A stretch of 64,000 nucleotides of DNA from RGIG8124 sp045130665 (GTDB lineage: Bacteria; Bacillota; Clostridia; Christensenellales; CAG-917). Positions within the stretch are counted from its first letter, which is position 1; each line of letters begins with the position of its first letter. Below the pieces are notes generated by a model. That model was not told where the DNA came from. It saw only the letters and a program-made list of their open reading frames with translations, and made no database searches. The translations under genes were made by a program, and so were the position numbers. Below are positions 34,820 to 45,000 of the stretch, in pieces. The stretch covers positions 620,001 through 684,000 of the forward strand of contig JBGUQC010000004.1 of the NCBI GenBank assembly GCA_045130665.1, in the 5' to 3' direction.

Positions 34820-36456
34820 TAAATTACTCCAATTAAAATATTATAAATATTTTGTCCGCCATCTATAGTTTGTACATCTAAATAAGAATACTTATCACCG
34901 AGCATTGATTCCACCTGCTCTTTATCATCATCTGATATATCCTTTCCATAACAAACTATTAGACCAGACTTTTCATCTATATCATCTACTTTACCTAATG
35001 TATTATCTACTGCTTCAACGAGGCTATCTCCTCTTGCAACAAGTTTGTCATCTAAACACCCAATTTTCTCTCCAACTTCGCATGAAAATTTATCATCCTT
35101 ATATGGCTTAACTGCTGTAGATATTGTAATAGTTGAAATACCCTCAGTTCCTTCTTTCATAGAATTAATTCTAAGTTCGATATCATCACTATCTTGGATA
35201 TCCATTGCAAGAGCGTAATAACCCTCCATAACGGATTTTGTTGGGAATATTGTAACATTATCCAACTCGGCTTCTTTAACAGCGTGTGTGGCCGTTAAAA
35301 GTATGTTGGAATTATTTGGGAAAATAACTATATGATCTGCATTAATCTTCTTGAAAGCATTCATAAAATCTCCCATTGGTGGATTCATTGTTTGTCCGCC
35401 CTCAATAATTACATCCACACCTAAATCCGTAAAGAGTTCTTTTAATCCATCTCCATCTACAACAGAAATAACACCCATTGCTTTGTGTGGAATTTGGCTC
35501 TTGGCATATTCTTGTTCATTATGTTGAATTTGCATGTTTTCAAGCTTGAATGTAATAAACTCACCAAACTCTTGTGCCTTGTTAATAATATAAGCAGGAG
35601 CAAATGTATGAACGTGAACTTTAACAATCTTATCTTCTTGGATGGCTACAATTGAATTACCTTTGGTATTTAGATAATTTCTAAATGCATCTATGTTAAA
35701 ATCCTTATTCTTTGAATTCATCAATTGAAGTAAGAATTCTAAGCAATATCCTTCTTCAAATTTAGAGTTCTCATTAAACAAACTTGAAGTATCTACCTTT
35801 AATGTCGATTCATCTACTGGCTTTGAATATGATGTAGCTTCAAGTACTTCACCTTTTAGATATTTTGCCATACCTTCAATGAGTGCAATATATCCAGCAG
35901 CACCAGCATCTACAACACCTGCATCTTTTAATTGTTTTAATTTTTCAGGTGTTTTTTCTAGGCTCAATTTCATTGCATCTACATATAATGCAAATTCATT
36001 TTCTAATGTGATATCTCCAACTATTTTATCTTTAATAATCTCAATACCTTCTCTTGCAACAGTTAGCATTGTACCTTCAACTGGTTCAAAGACTGACTTA
36101 TATGCTGTATGATATGCTCTTATAAGAGCATTTTTCATTTCTGTTGGATTTACAATACCATCTGATAATAATTCTTGAGACATACCCTTAAATAATTGAG
36201 AAAGTATGGCACCAGAGTTTCCTCTTGCACCTAATAGCATTCCCATACTAAGGTCTTTTAGATATAAGCCTAAATGTTTATTAGAAACTGTCTTATTTAC
36301 GCCGTTTTCTAAAGTGCGGCGCATATTAGTACCTGTATCTCCATCTGCCACTGGAAATACATTCATATCATTTATTTCTTTTTCAACAAGGCATAAACTA
36401 TTTAATCCATTACGGATCATGCCCTCAAAAATTAGCCCGTCTAGATGGTTTTTCAT
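34819..36456 (-). CDS. fakA: Fatty acid kinase catalytic subunit FakA (DAK2/YloV family)
   Basis: 545 residues. The N-terminal DhaL-type ATP-binding domain (about 1-205) has the Mg-binding DGDTGTNM near 39-46, GARGNSGAILSQLFKG and VDAGAAGYIALIEGM. A middle domain and a C-terminal DegV-like domain follow. FakA phosphorylates fatty acids bound to FakB/DegV proteins, feeding phospholipid synthesis through PlsY/PlsX. Seven bases after degV/fakB at 36464, so kinase and carrier are co-expressed. The usual Asp23-family protein partner is absent here. Confidence 0.9.
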   Translation of the reverse strand: MKNHLDGLIFEGMIRNGLNSLCLVEKEINDMNVFPVADGDTGTNMRRTLENGVNKTVSNKHLGLYLKDLSMGMLLGARGNSGAILSQLFKGMSQELLSDGIVNPTEMKNALIRAYHTAYKSVFEPVEGTMLTVAREGIEIIKDKIVGDITLENEFALYVDAMKLSLEKTPEKLKQLKDAGVVDAGAAGYIALIEGMAKYLKGEVLEATSYSKPVDESTLKVDTSSLFNENSKFEEGYCLEFLLQLMNSKNKDFNIDAFRNYLNTKGNSIVAIQEDKIVKVHVHTFAPAYIINKAQEFGEFITFKLENMQIQHNEQEYAKSQIPHKAMGVISVVDGDGLKELFTDLGVDVIIEGGQTMNPPMGDFMNAFKKINADHIVIFPNNSNILLTATHAVKEAELDNVTIFPTKSVMEGYYALAMDIQDSDDIELRINSMKEGTEGISTITISTAVKPYKDDKFSCEVGEKIGCLDDKLVARGDSLVEAVDNTLGKVDDIDEKSGLIVCYGKDISDDDKEQVESMLGDKYSYLDVQTIDGGQNIYNILIGVI

Positions 36457-36463
36457 TTATATA

Positions 36464-37405
36464 TTAGCCTTTGTAATTTTCTGATAAACGTGCAACTAAA
36501 GCTTTTTCTTCTTCTAATCCTTCAGAGATTGGTTTGCCATAATAATATGCAGCCATTAAACCTGGACCAATATTAATTCCACAGAATGGGAATACATCGC
36601 AAATCATAACCTTCTTTGGATGGAATCTTTCTTCGATTAATCTCTTATATTCTTCAGCATTCTTATGTCTATTTGTTGTTGCAATGATGATTGTTTGTTT
36701 GTCAGCATCAATAATTGTTTCAGCAATGAAATCTACCAATACTGAATAAGCCATCTTCTCGCCCTTGAGTTTACCAATAACTGTTGTTAATCCATTCTTA
36801 TCGAATTCACCAATTGGTTTGATACCAACTAATGTTCCCATGAATGCTTTTGCTCTTGTTAAACGACCCTTCTTAGCAGTAAATGCTAAGTCATCCATCC
36901 AACCTGTTTGATGGAAGCGGTTCTTATTATCTTCTAACCATTTAGCAACTTCTTCAACATCCTTACCTTCTTTTCTCATTTCGGATGCAATAATTGCCAT
37001 TAATCCATAACCTGGACCAAAACGAAGTGTATCTATGATAAAGATTTTTGCATCTGGATATTCCTCTAATACTTGTTCTTTAGCTTTTTGCATAAAGCCA
37101 AATGAACCACTTAAACCTGTTGAGATAGATAATGCTAAAACATCTATTCCTTGGGATGCATATTTCTTAAATGCTTCATAACTCTCTTCCATATTTGGAG
37201 GAGAAGTTTTATATCCGTTTGGATCTTTCTTTAATTCTGTATAGAAAGTTTCTCTGTCTATATTGTCCCAGTTGAGATGTGTTTGATGTTCTTCTCCATC
37301 TGGTGTTGAATAGTGTCCATGAATAACGTCAATATTGTATTCTTTTCTAATGCTATCTGCTAAATCACAACCCGCATCTGGTAATATTGCAAAATATTTT
37401 CCCAT
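36464..37405 (-). CDS. DegV family protein, FakB-type fatty-acid carrier
   Basis: 313 residues. The N-terminal strand ILPDAGCDLADS, the ligand loop GYKTSPPNMEESYEAF and SISTGLSGSFGFMQKA match DegV/FakB proteins. The C-terminal domain has KKGRLTRAKAFMGTLVGIKPI, with the basic residues that contact the fatty-acid carboxylate. The adjacent fakA makes it the likely dedicated FakB, whereas the DegV at 13428 stands apart and may bind another acyl chain. Confidence 0.9.
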   Translation of the reverse strand: MGKYFAILPDAGCDLADSIRKEYNIDVIHGHYSTPDGEEHQTHLNWDNIDRETFYTELKKDPNGYKTSPPNMEESYEAFKKYASQGIDVLALSISTGLSGSFGFMQKAKEQVLEEYPDAKIFIIDTLRFGPGYGLMAIIASEMRKEGKDVEEVAKWLEDNKNRFHQTGWMDDLAFTAKKGRLTRAKAFMGTLVGIKPIGEFDKNGLTTVIGKLKGEKMAYSVLVDFIAETIIDADKQTIIIATTNRHKNAEEYKRLIEERFHPKKVMICDVFPFCGINIGPGLMAAYYYGKPISEGLEEEKALVARLSENYKG

Positions 37406-37472
37406 AATGTTCCTCGCTTTTTAAGTAATTTATATCATTATATACCATAAAAAAAATAATTAAAATATTTTT

Positions 37473-38000
37473 TTATACTGGCATACCTGTTTGTTCTTTT
37501 GCCCAACATGCAACCATGTATTCTGAAATAACTGCTTTAGATCCTCTTATGGCTAATCCTGGAGCGATTTCAGCGCCTTTGCATATCTTTTTGATATCTT
37601 CTTCACTATTTCCTAAACCGCTGCCTTCGTGCGTCATAAGAGGCAATACCTTTTTGCCTTCAAAGTTTAATCTTTCAATTAAGCTAAAGATGGCACATGG
37701 ATATGTACCCCACCAGCATGGGCCACAAATAAAGATATTGTCATATACTGAAATATCATCTAAATATGCTTTAAGTTTTGGGCGCTCATTATTCTTTAAT
37801 TCTTTTTTGGCCTCTTCAATACATTTCATGTATTTTTTGTTGTATGGACGTTTTGTCTCTACTTGAAACAAATCTCCGCCAACGGCTCTTTGGATATATT
37901 CGGCGCAGACTTCAGTATTACCTTTGTCTATACTTTTTATCTCGCCACCGAAATAATTCTCACCTGTTCTAGAATAATAAATGATTAGGTTTTTGCTCAT
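37473..38000 (-). CDS. Flavodoxin-like protein
   Basis: 175-residue flavodoxin fold. The FMN phosphate loop is IYYSRTGENYFGG (residues 7-19), longer than usual. GPCWWGTYPCAIFSLIERL near 95-113 supplies the aromatic FMN-stacking residues, and THEGSGLGNSEEDIK is the 120s loop. It matches the flavodoxin_4 group. It starts on the last base of the SufB-like stop, so it is translationally linked to the iron-sulfur pair and could supply electrons for cluster assembly. That role is an inference. Confidence 0.85.
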   Translation of the reverse strand: MSKNLIIYYSRTGENYFGGEIKSIDKGNTEVCAEYIQRAVGGDLFQVETKRPYNKKYMKCIEEAKKELKNNERPKLKAYLDDISVYDNIFICGPCWWGTYPCAIFSLIERLNFEGKKVLPLMTHEGSGLGNSEEDIKKICKGAEIAPGLAIRGSKAVISEYMVACWAKEQTGMPV

Positions 38001-38926
38001 TATTTTAAGAATCCGTTTATGATTTGTTCTTCGGCTTCCTTTTCGGTTAAGCCTAGAGTCATTAATTTATCTAATTGTTCGCCTGCAATCTTACCAATAG
38101 CTGCCTCGTGGATTAATCTTGCATATACATCATTTGCATTAATCTTTGGTATTGCACTTACTTGTCCGTTATCCATTAAGATAGCATCACACTCTGTGTG
38201 TCCGTTACATTTATTATTTCCGTTTACACAAGAAATATATGTTTGATGCGAGTTATCTGTTGCAACTGAACGAGATATTACATGTGCTCCACTATCTACA
38301 CCATCTAAATCTACCAAGAAGTCTGTTGTTGCAGTTTGGTTACCATGTGTTAATATCTTTTCTTTTATAACTAGGATTGCCTTATCTTTTAGTTTTGCAA
38401 CTGTCTTTCTATATGTTGAATCTACTCCCTTAATTTGAGCAGTATTCATTTCCATATATCCGCCTTCTTCTATCTCAACTTCTGTTGTTGGATTAAGTAC
38501 TCTTTCACCAGTTCCTTCGCCCTCTCCGTAATGGTTTTCAATGTATTTTACTTTTGCGTTTTTACCTACGTGGAAAGCATGAATTCCATCATGTTCGGAC
38601 TTAAGTCCGCCAGCATTATGAATACCACAACCTGCAACGATTAAAACATCTGCATTTTCACCGATATAAAAATCATTGTAGACTAAATCATTTAATCCAG
38701 TTTGAGTTAAAATAACTGGAATATCTACTCTTTCGTTCTTTGTGTTTGGCTTAATAATAATATCTATTCCTGGCTTATCTTCTTTTGTTCTAATATCTAT
38801 ATTAGCTGTTACTCTACGTCCTGCTAATTGTCCATCTGAACGAAGGTTATATGCACCCTCTGGGATGGACTCATAACCAGCTATTTCTTTAAGCATATTC
38901 TTTTGAATTCCATTTAATTCGCCCAT
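38000..38926 (-). CDS. SufB/SufD-like iron-sulfur cluster scaffold (minimal SUF/SMS type)
   Basis: 308 residues, much shorter than the about 470-residue SufB of full SUF systems. The right-handed beta-helix core shows DVLIVAGCGIHNAGGLKSEHDGIHAFHVG, and SCVNGNNKCNGHTECDAILMDNGQVSAIPKINAND is the conserved C-terminal assembly segment. It ends with the SufB/D helix AAIGKIAGEQL. Only SufC accompanies it; no SufD, SufS or SufU is present. Start ATG 38926 has GAGGTG upstream. Confidence 0.85.
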   Translation of the reverse strand: MGELNGIQKNMLKEIAGYESIPEGAYNLRSDGQLAGRRVTANIDIRTKEDKPGIDIIIKPNTKNERVDIPVILTQTGLNDLVYNDFYIGENADVLIVAGCGIHNAGGLKSEHDGIHAFHVGKNAKVKYIENHYGEGEGTGERVLNPTTEVEIEEGGYMEMNTAQIKGVDSTYRKTVAKLKDKAILVIKEKILTHGNQTATTDFLVDLDGVDSGAHVISRSVATDNSHQTYISCVNGNNKCNGHTECDAILMDNGQVSAIPKINANDVYARLIHEAAIGKIAGEQLDKLMTLGLTEKEAEEQIINGFLK

Positions 38927-38934
38927 AGTGCACC

Positions 38935-39654
38935 TCACATCTTATCTGCAAGAGTTCTGCAGATGTTTTGAGATAGTAATCCTGGAAGGATATCTTCCTT
39001 TGTACCATCGTTTGTTATTTTGCCACTTGTAATAACTATTATTCTTTGAGCCATTTCTAAGATACGTTCTTGGTGAGAAATAATAAGTATTGAACCCTTT
39101 GTTTTTTCTTCCAACTTTTCAAAGACAGAAATAAGGTTATTAAAGCTCCATAAATCTATTCCTGCTTCTGGTTCATCAAAGAGTGTAAGTTTTGGAGATC
39201 TTGCCATTGCTGTTGCTATTTCTATTCTCTTTAATTCGCCACCAGATAAATCACCGTTTACTTCTCTATCTACATATTCTCTAGCACAGAGGCCAACCTC
39301 TGAAAGGTATGAACAGATTTCTGTTATTCCAAGGTTTTTACCACTTGCTAAAGAGATTAAATCACTGACAGTAATTCCCTTAAATTTAACTGGTGCTTGG
39401 AAAGCATAACCGATACCCATCTTAGCACGTTCTGTGATGGATAAATTTGTAATATCTTTACCATCAAAGAAGATTTGTCCTGAGGTAGGTTTATAAAGGC
39501 CCATAATTAATTTAGCAAGTGTAGACTTGCCTCCTCCATTTGGACCAGTGAATGCAATAAATTTCTCATTTATTTTGAGAGATATGTTATCAATGATTGT
39601 TTTTTCTCCAAGGTCTGTATCTACCTTAAAAGAAACATTTTTTAATTCTAACAT
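38935..39654 (-). CDS. SufC-like ABC ATPase for iron-sulfur assembly
   Basis: 239-residue ATPase. Walker A GPNGGGKST at about 36-44, Q-loop GYAFQAPVKFKGITV, signature LSGGELKRIEIATAMA, Walker B LTLFDEPEAGID, and a late switch histidine in ISHQER. The SGGELKR signature and E-A-G-I-D loop separate SufC from transporter ATPases. It heads the sufC-sufB-flavodoxin transcript. An extended -10 (TGATATAAT) precedes it. Confidence 0.9.
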   Translation of the reverse strand: MLELKNVSFKVDTDLGEKTIIDNISLKINEKFIAFTGPNGGGKSTLAKLIMGLYKPTSGQIFFDGKDITNLSITERAKMGIGYAFQAPVKFKGITVSDLISLASGKNLGITEICSYLSEVGLCAREYVDREVNGDLSGGELKRIEIATAMARSPKLTLFDEPEAGIDLWSFNNLISVFEKLEEKTKGSILIISHQERILEMAQRIIVITSGKITNDGTKEDILPGLLSQNICRTLADKM

Positions 39655-39716
39655 GGCTTTATTCTCCTATTGTGTTTGCAATTATATCACAAGCACAATT
39701 CAACCGCTATAAAAAA

Positions 39717-40661
39717 TTATATTTTTTCTAAATACCAAGAAACTGTCTTTTGTATGCCCTCGTCAAATGAGAATTTTGGGAACCAATTTAATTCGTTTCC
39801 AATTTTATCTTTCAGCATAGGATATCTTAAATCATGTCCTTTTCTATCTTGGACAAACTTGATTTTAGCATCTTTATTCATAGTTTTAGATATAGCATTA
39901 ATCAAGTCTAAATTGCTAAGATCTGTATCTGAACAAATATTATAAATATTTGCCTTCTCCCCCTTCCTTACAACTAAATCTATTGCTATACAATTATCCT
40001 CTACATAAATCCAGTTTCTTATATTACTTCCATCTCCATATACTGGAATGTCTTTCTTATTTTGAATTGCATCTATAACAACTGGAATAAACTTCTCGCT
40101 ATGTTGATAAGGACCGAAATTATTTGAGGATCTTGTTATAGTTGCATCTAATCCATATGTCCTAACATATGCAAGAACCATTAAATCTGCAGAAGCTTTA
40201 CTTGCGGCATATGGGCTAGATGGTTTTAGTGTGGATGATTCTGTAAAATATTCTTTTGTATCTAATGGCACATCTCCGTATACTTCGTCTGTAGATACTT
40301 GGTGGAATCTTTTAACTCCATACTTTAAACAAGCATCCATAAGAACTTGTGTTCCAAGCACATTTGTCTTTGTGAATAAATCTGGATTTTGTATCGAATT
40401 ATCTACATGACTTTCAGCTGCAAAATTAATAACAATATCTGGTTTATATTCTTTGAATATACTATCTATTGTTTCTTTATCTGTGATGTCTGCCTTTACA
40501 AATGTAAATTTAGGATTATCCTTAACATCTTTTAGGTTATCTAGAGAGCCTGCATATGTTAAAGAGTCTATGCAAATAATGTCATCTGTATAATGACTTA
40601 ATTCGTATCTTATGAAGTTGCAGCCTATGAAGCCGGCTCCGCCTGTTATTACTATTCTCAT
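39717..40661 (-). CDS. rfbB: dTDP-glucose 4,6-dehydratase
   Basis: Extended short-chain dehydrogenase making dTDP-4-keto-6-deoxyglucose. NAD loop TGGAGFIG at 6-13, STDEVYG near 116, catalytic YAASK near 150, and SSNNFGPYQ near 182. At 314 residues it is slightly short of the about 340-residue average. It stands alone without rfbA/C/D, so its nucleotide sugar partners must lie elsewhere. No ribosome binding site precedes the ATG, and the -10 is only nine bases away. Confidence 0.92.
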   Translation of the reverse strand: MRIVITGGAGFIGCNFIRYELSHYTDDIICIDSLTYAGSLDNLKDVKDNPKFTFVKADITDKETIDSIFKEYKPDIVINFAAESHVDNSIQNPDLFTKTNVLGTQVLMDACLKYGVKRFHQVSTDEVYGDVPLDTKEYFTESSTLKPSSPYAASKASADLMVLAYVRTYGLDATITRSSNNFGPYQHSEKFIPVVIDAIQNKKDIPVYGDGSNIRNWIYVEDNCIAIDLVVRKGEKANIYNICSDTDLSNLDLINAISKTMNKDAKIKFVQDRKGHDLRYPMLKDKIGNELNWFPKFSFDEGIQKTVSWYLEKI

Positions 40662-40670
40662 CGTCTTAAT

Positions 40671-40700
40671 ATAGTATATTAAAAAATGTTAGATAGTCAA
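40671..40700 (-). promoter_or_regulatory. Promoter of rfbB, nearly leaderless
   Basis: Minus-strand TTGACT (40695-40700), 18-base spacer, TACTAT (40671-40676). Nine bases separate the -10 from the ATG, leaving a leader of two or three bases. Confidence 0.55.
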
Positions 40701-40765
40701 GGTTCAATGAATTGCAAAACATATTATAATTGTTTTATACTATTCAACATAAAGGAAGGTATTTT

Positions 40766-41935
40766 ATGAACTATTTCGAAGAATCATTAAAGCTCCACTA
40801 CAATCTTCAAGGCAAAATTGAAGTAGTAGCAAGAGCAGAAGTTAGTAACAAAGAAGAATTATCTCTTGCATATACCCCAGGTGTTGCACAACCATGTTTA
40901 GAAATTCAAAAAGATTTATCTAAATCTTATGAGTTAACTAGAAGATGGAACCTAGTTGCTGTTGTAACAGATGGAACTGCAGTACTTGGACTTGGAGACA
41001 TTGGTCCAGAAGCTGGTATGCCAGTTATGGAAGGTAAATGTGTTCTCTTTAAGAAATTCGGCAATGTAGATGCCTTCCCTATTTGTGTTAAAAGTAAAGA
41101 TGTAGATGAAATAGTTAAAACTATTGCACTCATATCTGGATCCTTTGGTGGCATCAACTTAGAAGACATATCTGCTCCACGTTGTTTTGAAATTGAAGAA
41201 AAGCTCAAGGAATGTACAGATATTCCTATCTTCCATGATGACCAACACGGAACAGCAGTTGTATGTACTGCAGCAATGATTAACTCACTTAAGTTAGTTA
41301 ACAAGAAGTTTGAAGACTGCACTATTGTTATTTCTGGTGCAGGTGCAGCTGGTGTTGCTATTTGTAATTTATTACAAAAGTTTGGCGCAAAGGATGTTAT
41401 TGTTTGTGATAGAAAAGGTGCTATCAATGCAACAAACAGACCAACAGTTGAATACAAAGCACAACTTGGTGCAAGAACAAACAAGAGACAAATAGATGGT
41501 TCACTTGCAGATGCAATGAAAGGTGCAGATATCTTTATTGGTGTTTCAGCTCCAGGAATTGTTTCCAAAGAAATGGTTGAGTCTATGAATAAAGACCCAT
41601 TAATTTTTGCGATGTCCAACCCAACTCCAGAAATAGATCCAGATTTAGCAAAAGAAGCTGGTGCAAAAATAGTTGGAACAGGACGTAGTGATTATCCAAA
41701 CCAAATAAATAACGTTCTCGCCTTCCCTGGCATCTTTAGAGGCGCTTTAGATGCTCATGCAACAACTATTAACGAAGAGATGAAAGTGGCCGCTGCAAAG
41801 GCTTTGGCGTCTTTAGTTTCAGATGACGAACTTAATGTAGACTACATCCTTCCAAAACCATTTGATCCAAGAGTTTGTGGTGTTGTATCCTCTGCTGTTA
41901 AACAAGCTGCTATAGATACAAAAGTTTGTAGATAA
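40766..41935 (+). CDS. NAD(P)-dependent malic enzyme (oxaloacetate-decarboxylating)
   Basis: 389 residues, the short bacterial malic enzyme. It oxidatively decarboxylates malate to pyruvate. YTPGVAQPC near 37-45 carries the catalytic tyrosine, the metal site is FHDDQHGTA near 150, and the nucleotide loop GAGAAGVAI is near 185. Methionine 40766 has AAAGGAAGG upstream; an in-frame start at 40730 lies before this site. With fumarase it forms a fumarate-malate-pyruvate route that could drain fumarate from the ArgH reaction. Confidence 0.93.
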   Translation: MNYFEESLKLHYNLQGKIEVVARAEVSNKEELSLAYTPGVAQPCLEIQKDLSKSYELTRRWNLVAVVTDGTAVLGLGDIGPEAGMPVMEGKCVLFKKFGNVDAFPICVKSKDVDEIVKTIALISGSFGGINLEDISAPRCFEIEEKLKECTDIPIFHDDQHGTAVVCTAAMINSLKLVNKKFEDCTIVISGAGAAGVAICNLLQKFGAKDVIVCDRKGAINATNRPTVEYKAQLGARTNKRQIDGSLADAMKGADIFIGVSAPGIVSKEMVESMNKDPLIFAMSNPTPEIDPDLAKEAGAKIVGTGRSDYPNQINNVLAFPGIFRGALDAHATTINEEMKVAAAKALASLVSDDELNVDYILPKPFDPRVCGVVSSAVKQAAIDTKVCR

Positions 41936-41957
41936 TAATCTTAGTAATTAAAAAAAT

Positions 41958-41982
41958 AACTCCTTGCAAAACGCAGGGAGTT
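41958..41982 (+). terminator. Terminator of malic enzyme
   Basis: AACTCC/GGAGTT stem, with TGC/GCA pairs further in, followed by TTTTTTATTT. Confidence 0.85.
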
Positions 41983-41998
41983 TTTTATTTATAATAAA

Positions 41999-42026
41999 AC
42001 ACCCACAGCATTTCTGCCATGGGTGT
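41999..42026 (-). terminator. Terminator of the lipoprotein operon
   Basis: Minus-strand ACACCCA/TGGGTGT stem with inner GGCA/TGCT pairing, followed by TTTTATTAT, about 20 bases after the lipoprotein stop. Confidence 0.8.
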
Positions 42027-42046
42027 AGTTGTATTGACTTTAATTA

Positions 42047-45000
42047 TTATCCCGCATAATCAAAGAGACCTGTAAATATACCCAATGCTTCTCCACCAGA
42101 GCCAACATGGATACAAATATAATTATGTGGTACACTAAATGCTTGAATAGTTGCATATCCTGCTTCTTGAGAAAGTTCAGTATATTCTGCATTTCTTAAT
42201 ACATATGTTTCATCTTGTGGAACTGCAATACACATTGCATTGCCGACAGAGAATGCTGGAGGACCGATTTGGTTCCAATATGCAATAGAATCATAAGTTG
42301 TTGCTGGTTCTTCGCCAACAGCGCTAATTCTATTTAGAGCATCACCTTGATATGAAACATAACATTGTCCTTGAGATGAAACGCAAATAAGATTAAATTT
42401 GTTATTCTGCAAGAATGTCTTATGGAAATATCCGTTGAGTAATCCATCTAATGCTTTTAATGTTGGTACTTGTCCTGGAGCGAAAATATCAAACCAAACT
42501 TCTTCACCTGTAATAAAGTTTTCTAACTTACTATTAGAATCAATTATGACTCTTGGTATTTCAATATAATCACTAGTATTTAGTGCACCATCATTCTTAA
42601 GGTCATCTGTTTGTTGTGTAACAATCATAAGAGGACCACCAGCACGTTTAAAGTGACAATTCTTAACATTGACTTCTGTTTCTCCTAAAGCATAAATTGC
42701 GTTTAGATATGAATCATAAGATTTTAGTTTCTCGTAATGACAAACTGTATAATCTCTACTGAAGAATGAAATGAAACAAGAGTTTGCATTTATATTGTAT
42801 AAATTTGAATGACAGAAGTGTGTCTTAACGAAGATAATACCTCCGCCATATACTGGATTATCTGCCATACCTTCACTCATAGTAGTTGAACCATCTAACA
42901 ATAATTGCTTTGGAGATGCATTGCCTCTAACCATAAAGTTATCAAATGAGAATAGTTCATCATTTTCTTCGCTTTCTGTTGGTGTTTCGCCTAAATCTGT
43001 TAAATAACGCCATCCTTGGTTTACACCATTTTCATATCTAACATCCCAGCCTCTTACATCAAGGAATGAAATCTTAGACATATAATCCATATAGTATGCA
43101 TCACGTCCATCTGGATGTTCTATGCCTGATGGTTCAAATGAACAAACAAGTGGGAGTTTTGATAAATCAATATCAAAGAAATTACCATGGATTGAGAAGT
43201 CCTCACCATTTTGCATATCATATTGTAATAATCCCCATTCTTGATCCCATAAGAATGATCTTTCTAATGGCCCACCTAATTCGGTTGGAACATCTTCTGG
43301 TCTATATTTTGTATCACCATATTTATAGTAAACATTATAGTTACTTGGAAGAGTAAACCAGAATTCTTGTGGGAGAGCATCTTTTGTTACAACGAGATTA
43401 TCGTGTAATATAATTGATGAATATCTCTTTCCAGTAAGACCTAATTCAGATTTGATAGAATCCCAGAATTTTCTTCCGTTTGGATATTTGGATGTAGTTT
43501 GGTTTCTTGTAGCGTCACTTGGTTGTTCAAGTAAACAAATTTCACGGGAATCGTAAATGTTATATCCCTTTACAACTTTAACTGTCCACTCGACTGGGTT
43601 AATATCATCTGGATCATATACAAATTCGTTTGGATCTGGAAGAACAGATAACTTAAATGATTTATTTTCAGCAGCTGTTGTAAATTGATATTTATTCTCG
43701 TTTGTTGTTTCTGTCAAATATTTAACTCCACCATGAGACCATTCTATTGTATAAGTACCAGTTTTAGTTGCGTCAAGAGGAGTTGCATTAGAACCATCTA
43801 CAAGATAAATAGTACTTGATGCTGCAAATGATGTTAGTGTTGTTTTTGTAGCATTAATAATATCAATTTGGTTGAATGTTGGAACAAATCTATATGGATT
43901 ATCATTTCCAACAATATAATCTTCATGATCATTAACAAAGAGTGCACCCTCAAATGCTTGAGAATTTACATTATCTTGGTTTGCTCTTCCATAAGCAAGA
44001 GTTGCATTGTATTTTACCAATGATTGTGGTAATGAGAATTCATCTACACCATTTCCACTAACAAGAACATTGATAACAAATTCTGCGGAACGAGTATAAC
44101 CATTATATAAATAGTTAATCTTAACTTCTCTATTTCCAGATACTAAAGCAATATTATCAAGCTCCAATTGAGTAAGTGATTGATAATTTCCTTCAACTTT
44201 AAGTTCAAAACTTACAACACCATATAAGAATGATTGTCCATCGTTTTGTAAAATATTGATTTCTTCTTGTCCCTTATATTCATAATTACCTAAAACTCTA
44301 AGTGCAATTAAGAATTTTTCAACTTCACCATTCTTAACAATCTTAGTAGGAATTGAGGTTGGATCAACTTGGATACTATTTAATATATCTTTTACAACGA
44401 GAGTAATACCGTTGTTTTCTACTCCTGCATAAGCAACTGTTACTGTCTTTGTTCCTGGAACTGTAATACTATTTCCAGAGAATGTATATCCACTTTCTAC
44501 AAGTTGTGATGTACCTGATTTATAGTTTGCATAAACTTGAAGTCCGGCAAAATTTGTAAATACAGAACCTTCTGTCTTATTTACATTTGTTTCAAAGCTT
44601 GTTGTTCCTTGAAGTGATAAGCTTAATACATAGTCTGTAACATTAATGTTAAATGAAATTTCTTTTCCTTCGAATTTAATTGTAACTGTCTTTTGTCCTG
44701 CAGTTGCTGTAAATGCATTTAAATTTGTAGTGACATCAACTGAACCATTGTAGAATGCTAAAGCACCATATGCGATTTCTTCTTCACCGAAGTTCTTGAT
44801 TGCTTTGACAACAAGTCCGTCAAAGTCAACATCTTCTTCAACCAAATATGCGACCTTGGTTGGTTCTGATACAACTTGAAGATCTGTTACATTATTTGTG
44901 ATTGTAAGATTAAATGATGTTGTTTTATTTAGATAATTAATATTAACTGCAACTGAATTTGCTCCAATAGGGGCTATCTTAGTAAGGTTATCAAGACTTG

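Noticed and set aside
40927..41619. 230-codon minus-strand frame opposite malic enzyme
   Set aside because: Low-complexity Ser/Pro product; the plus frame has the full malic enzyme motifs.
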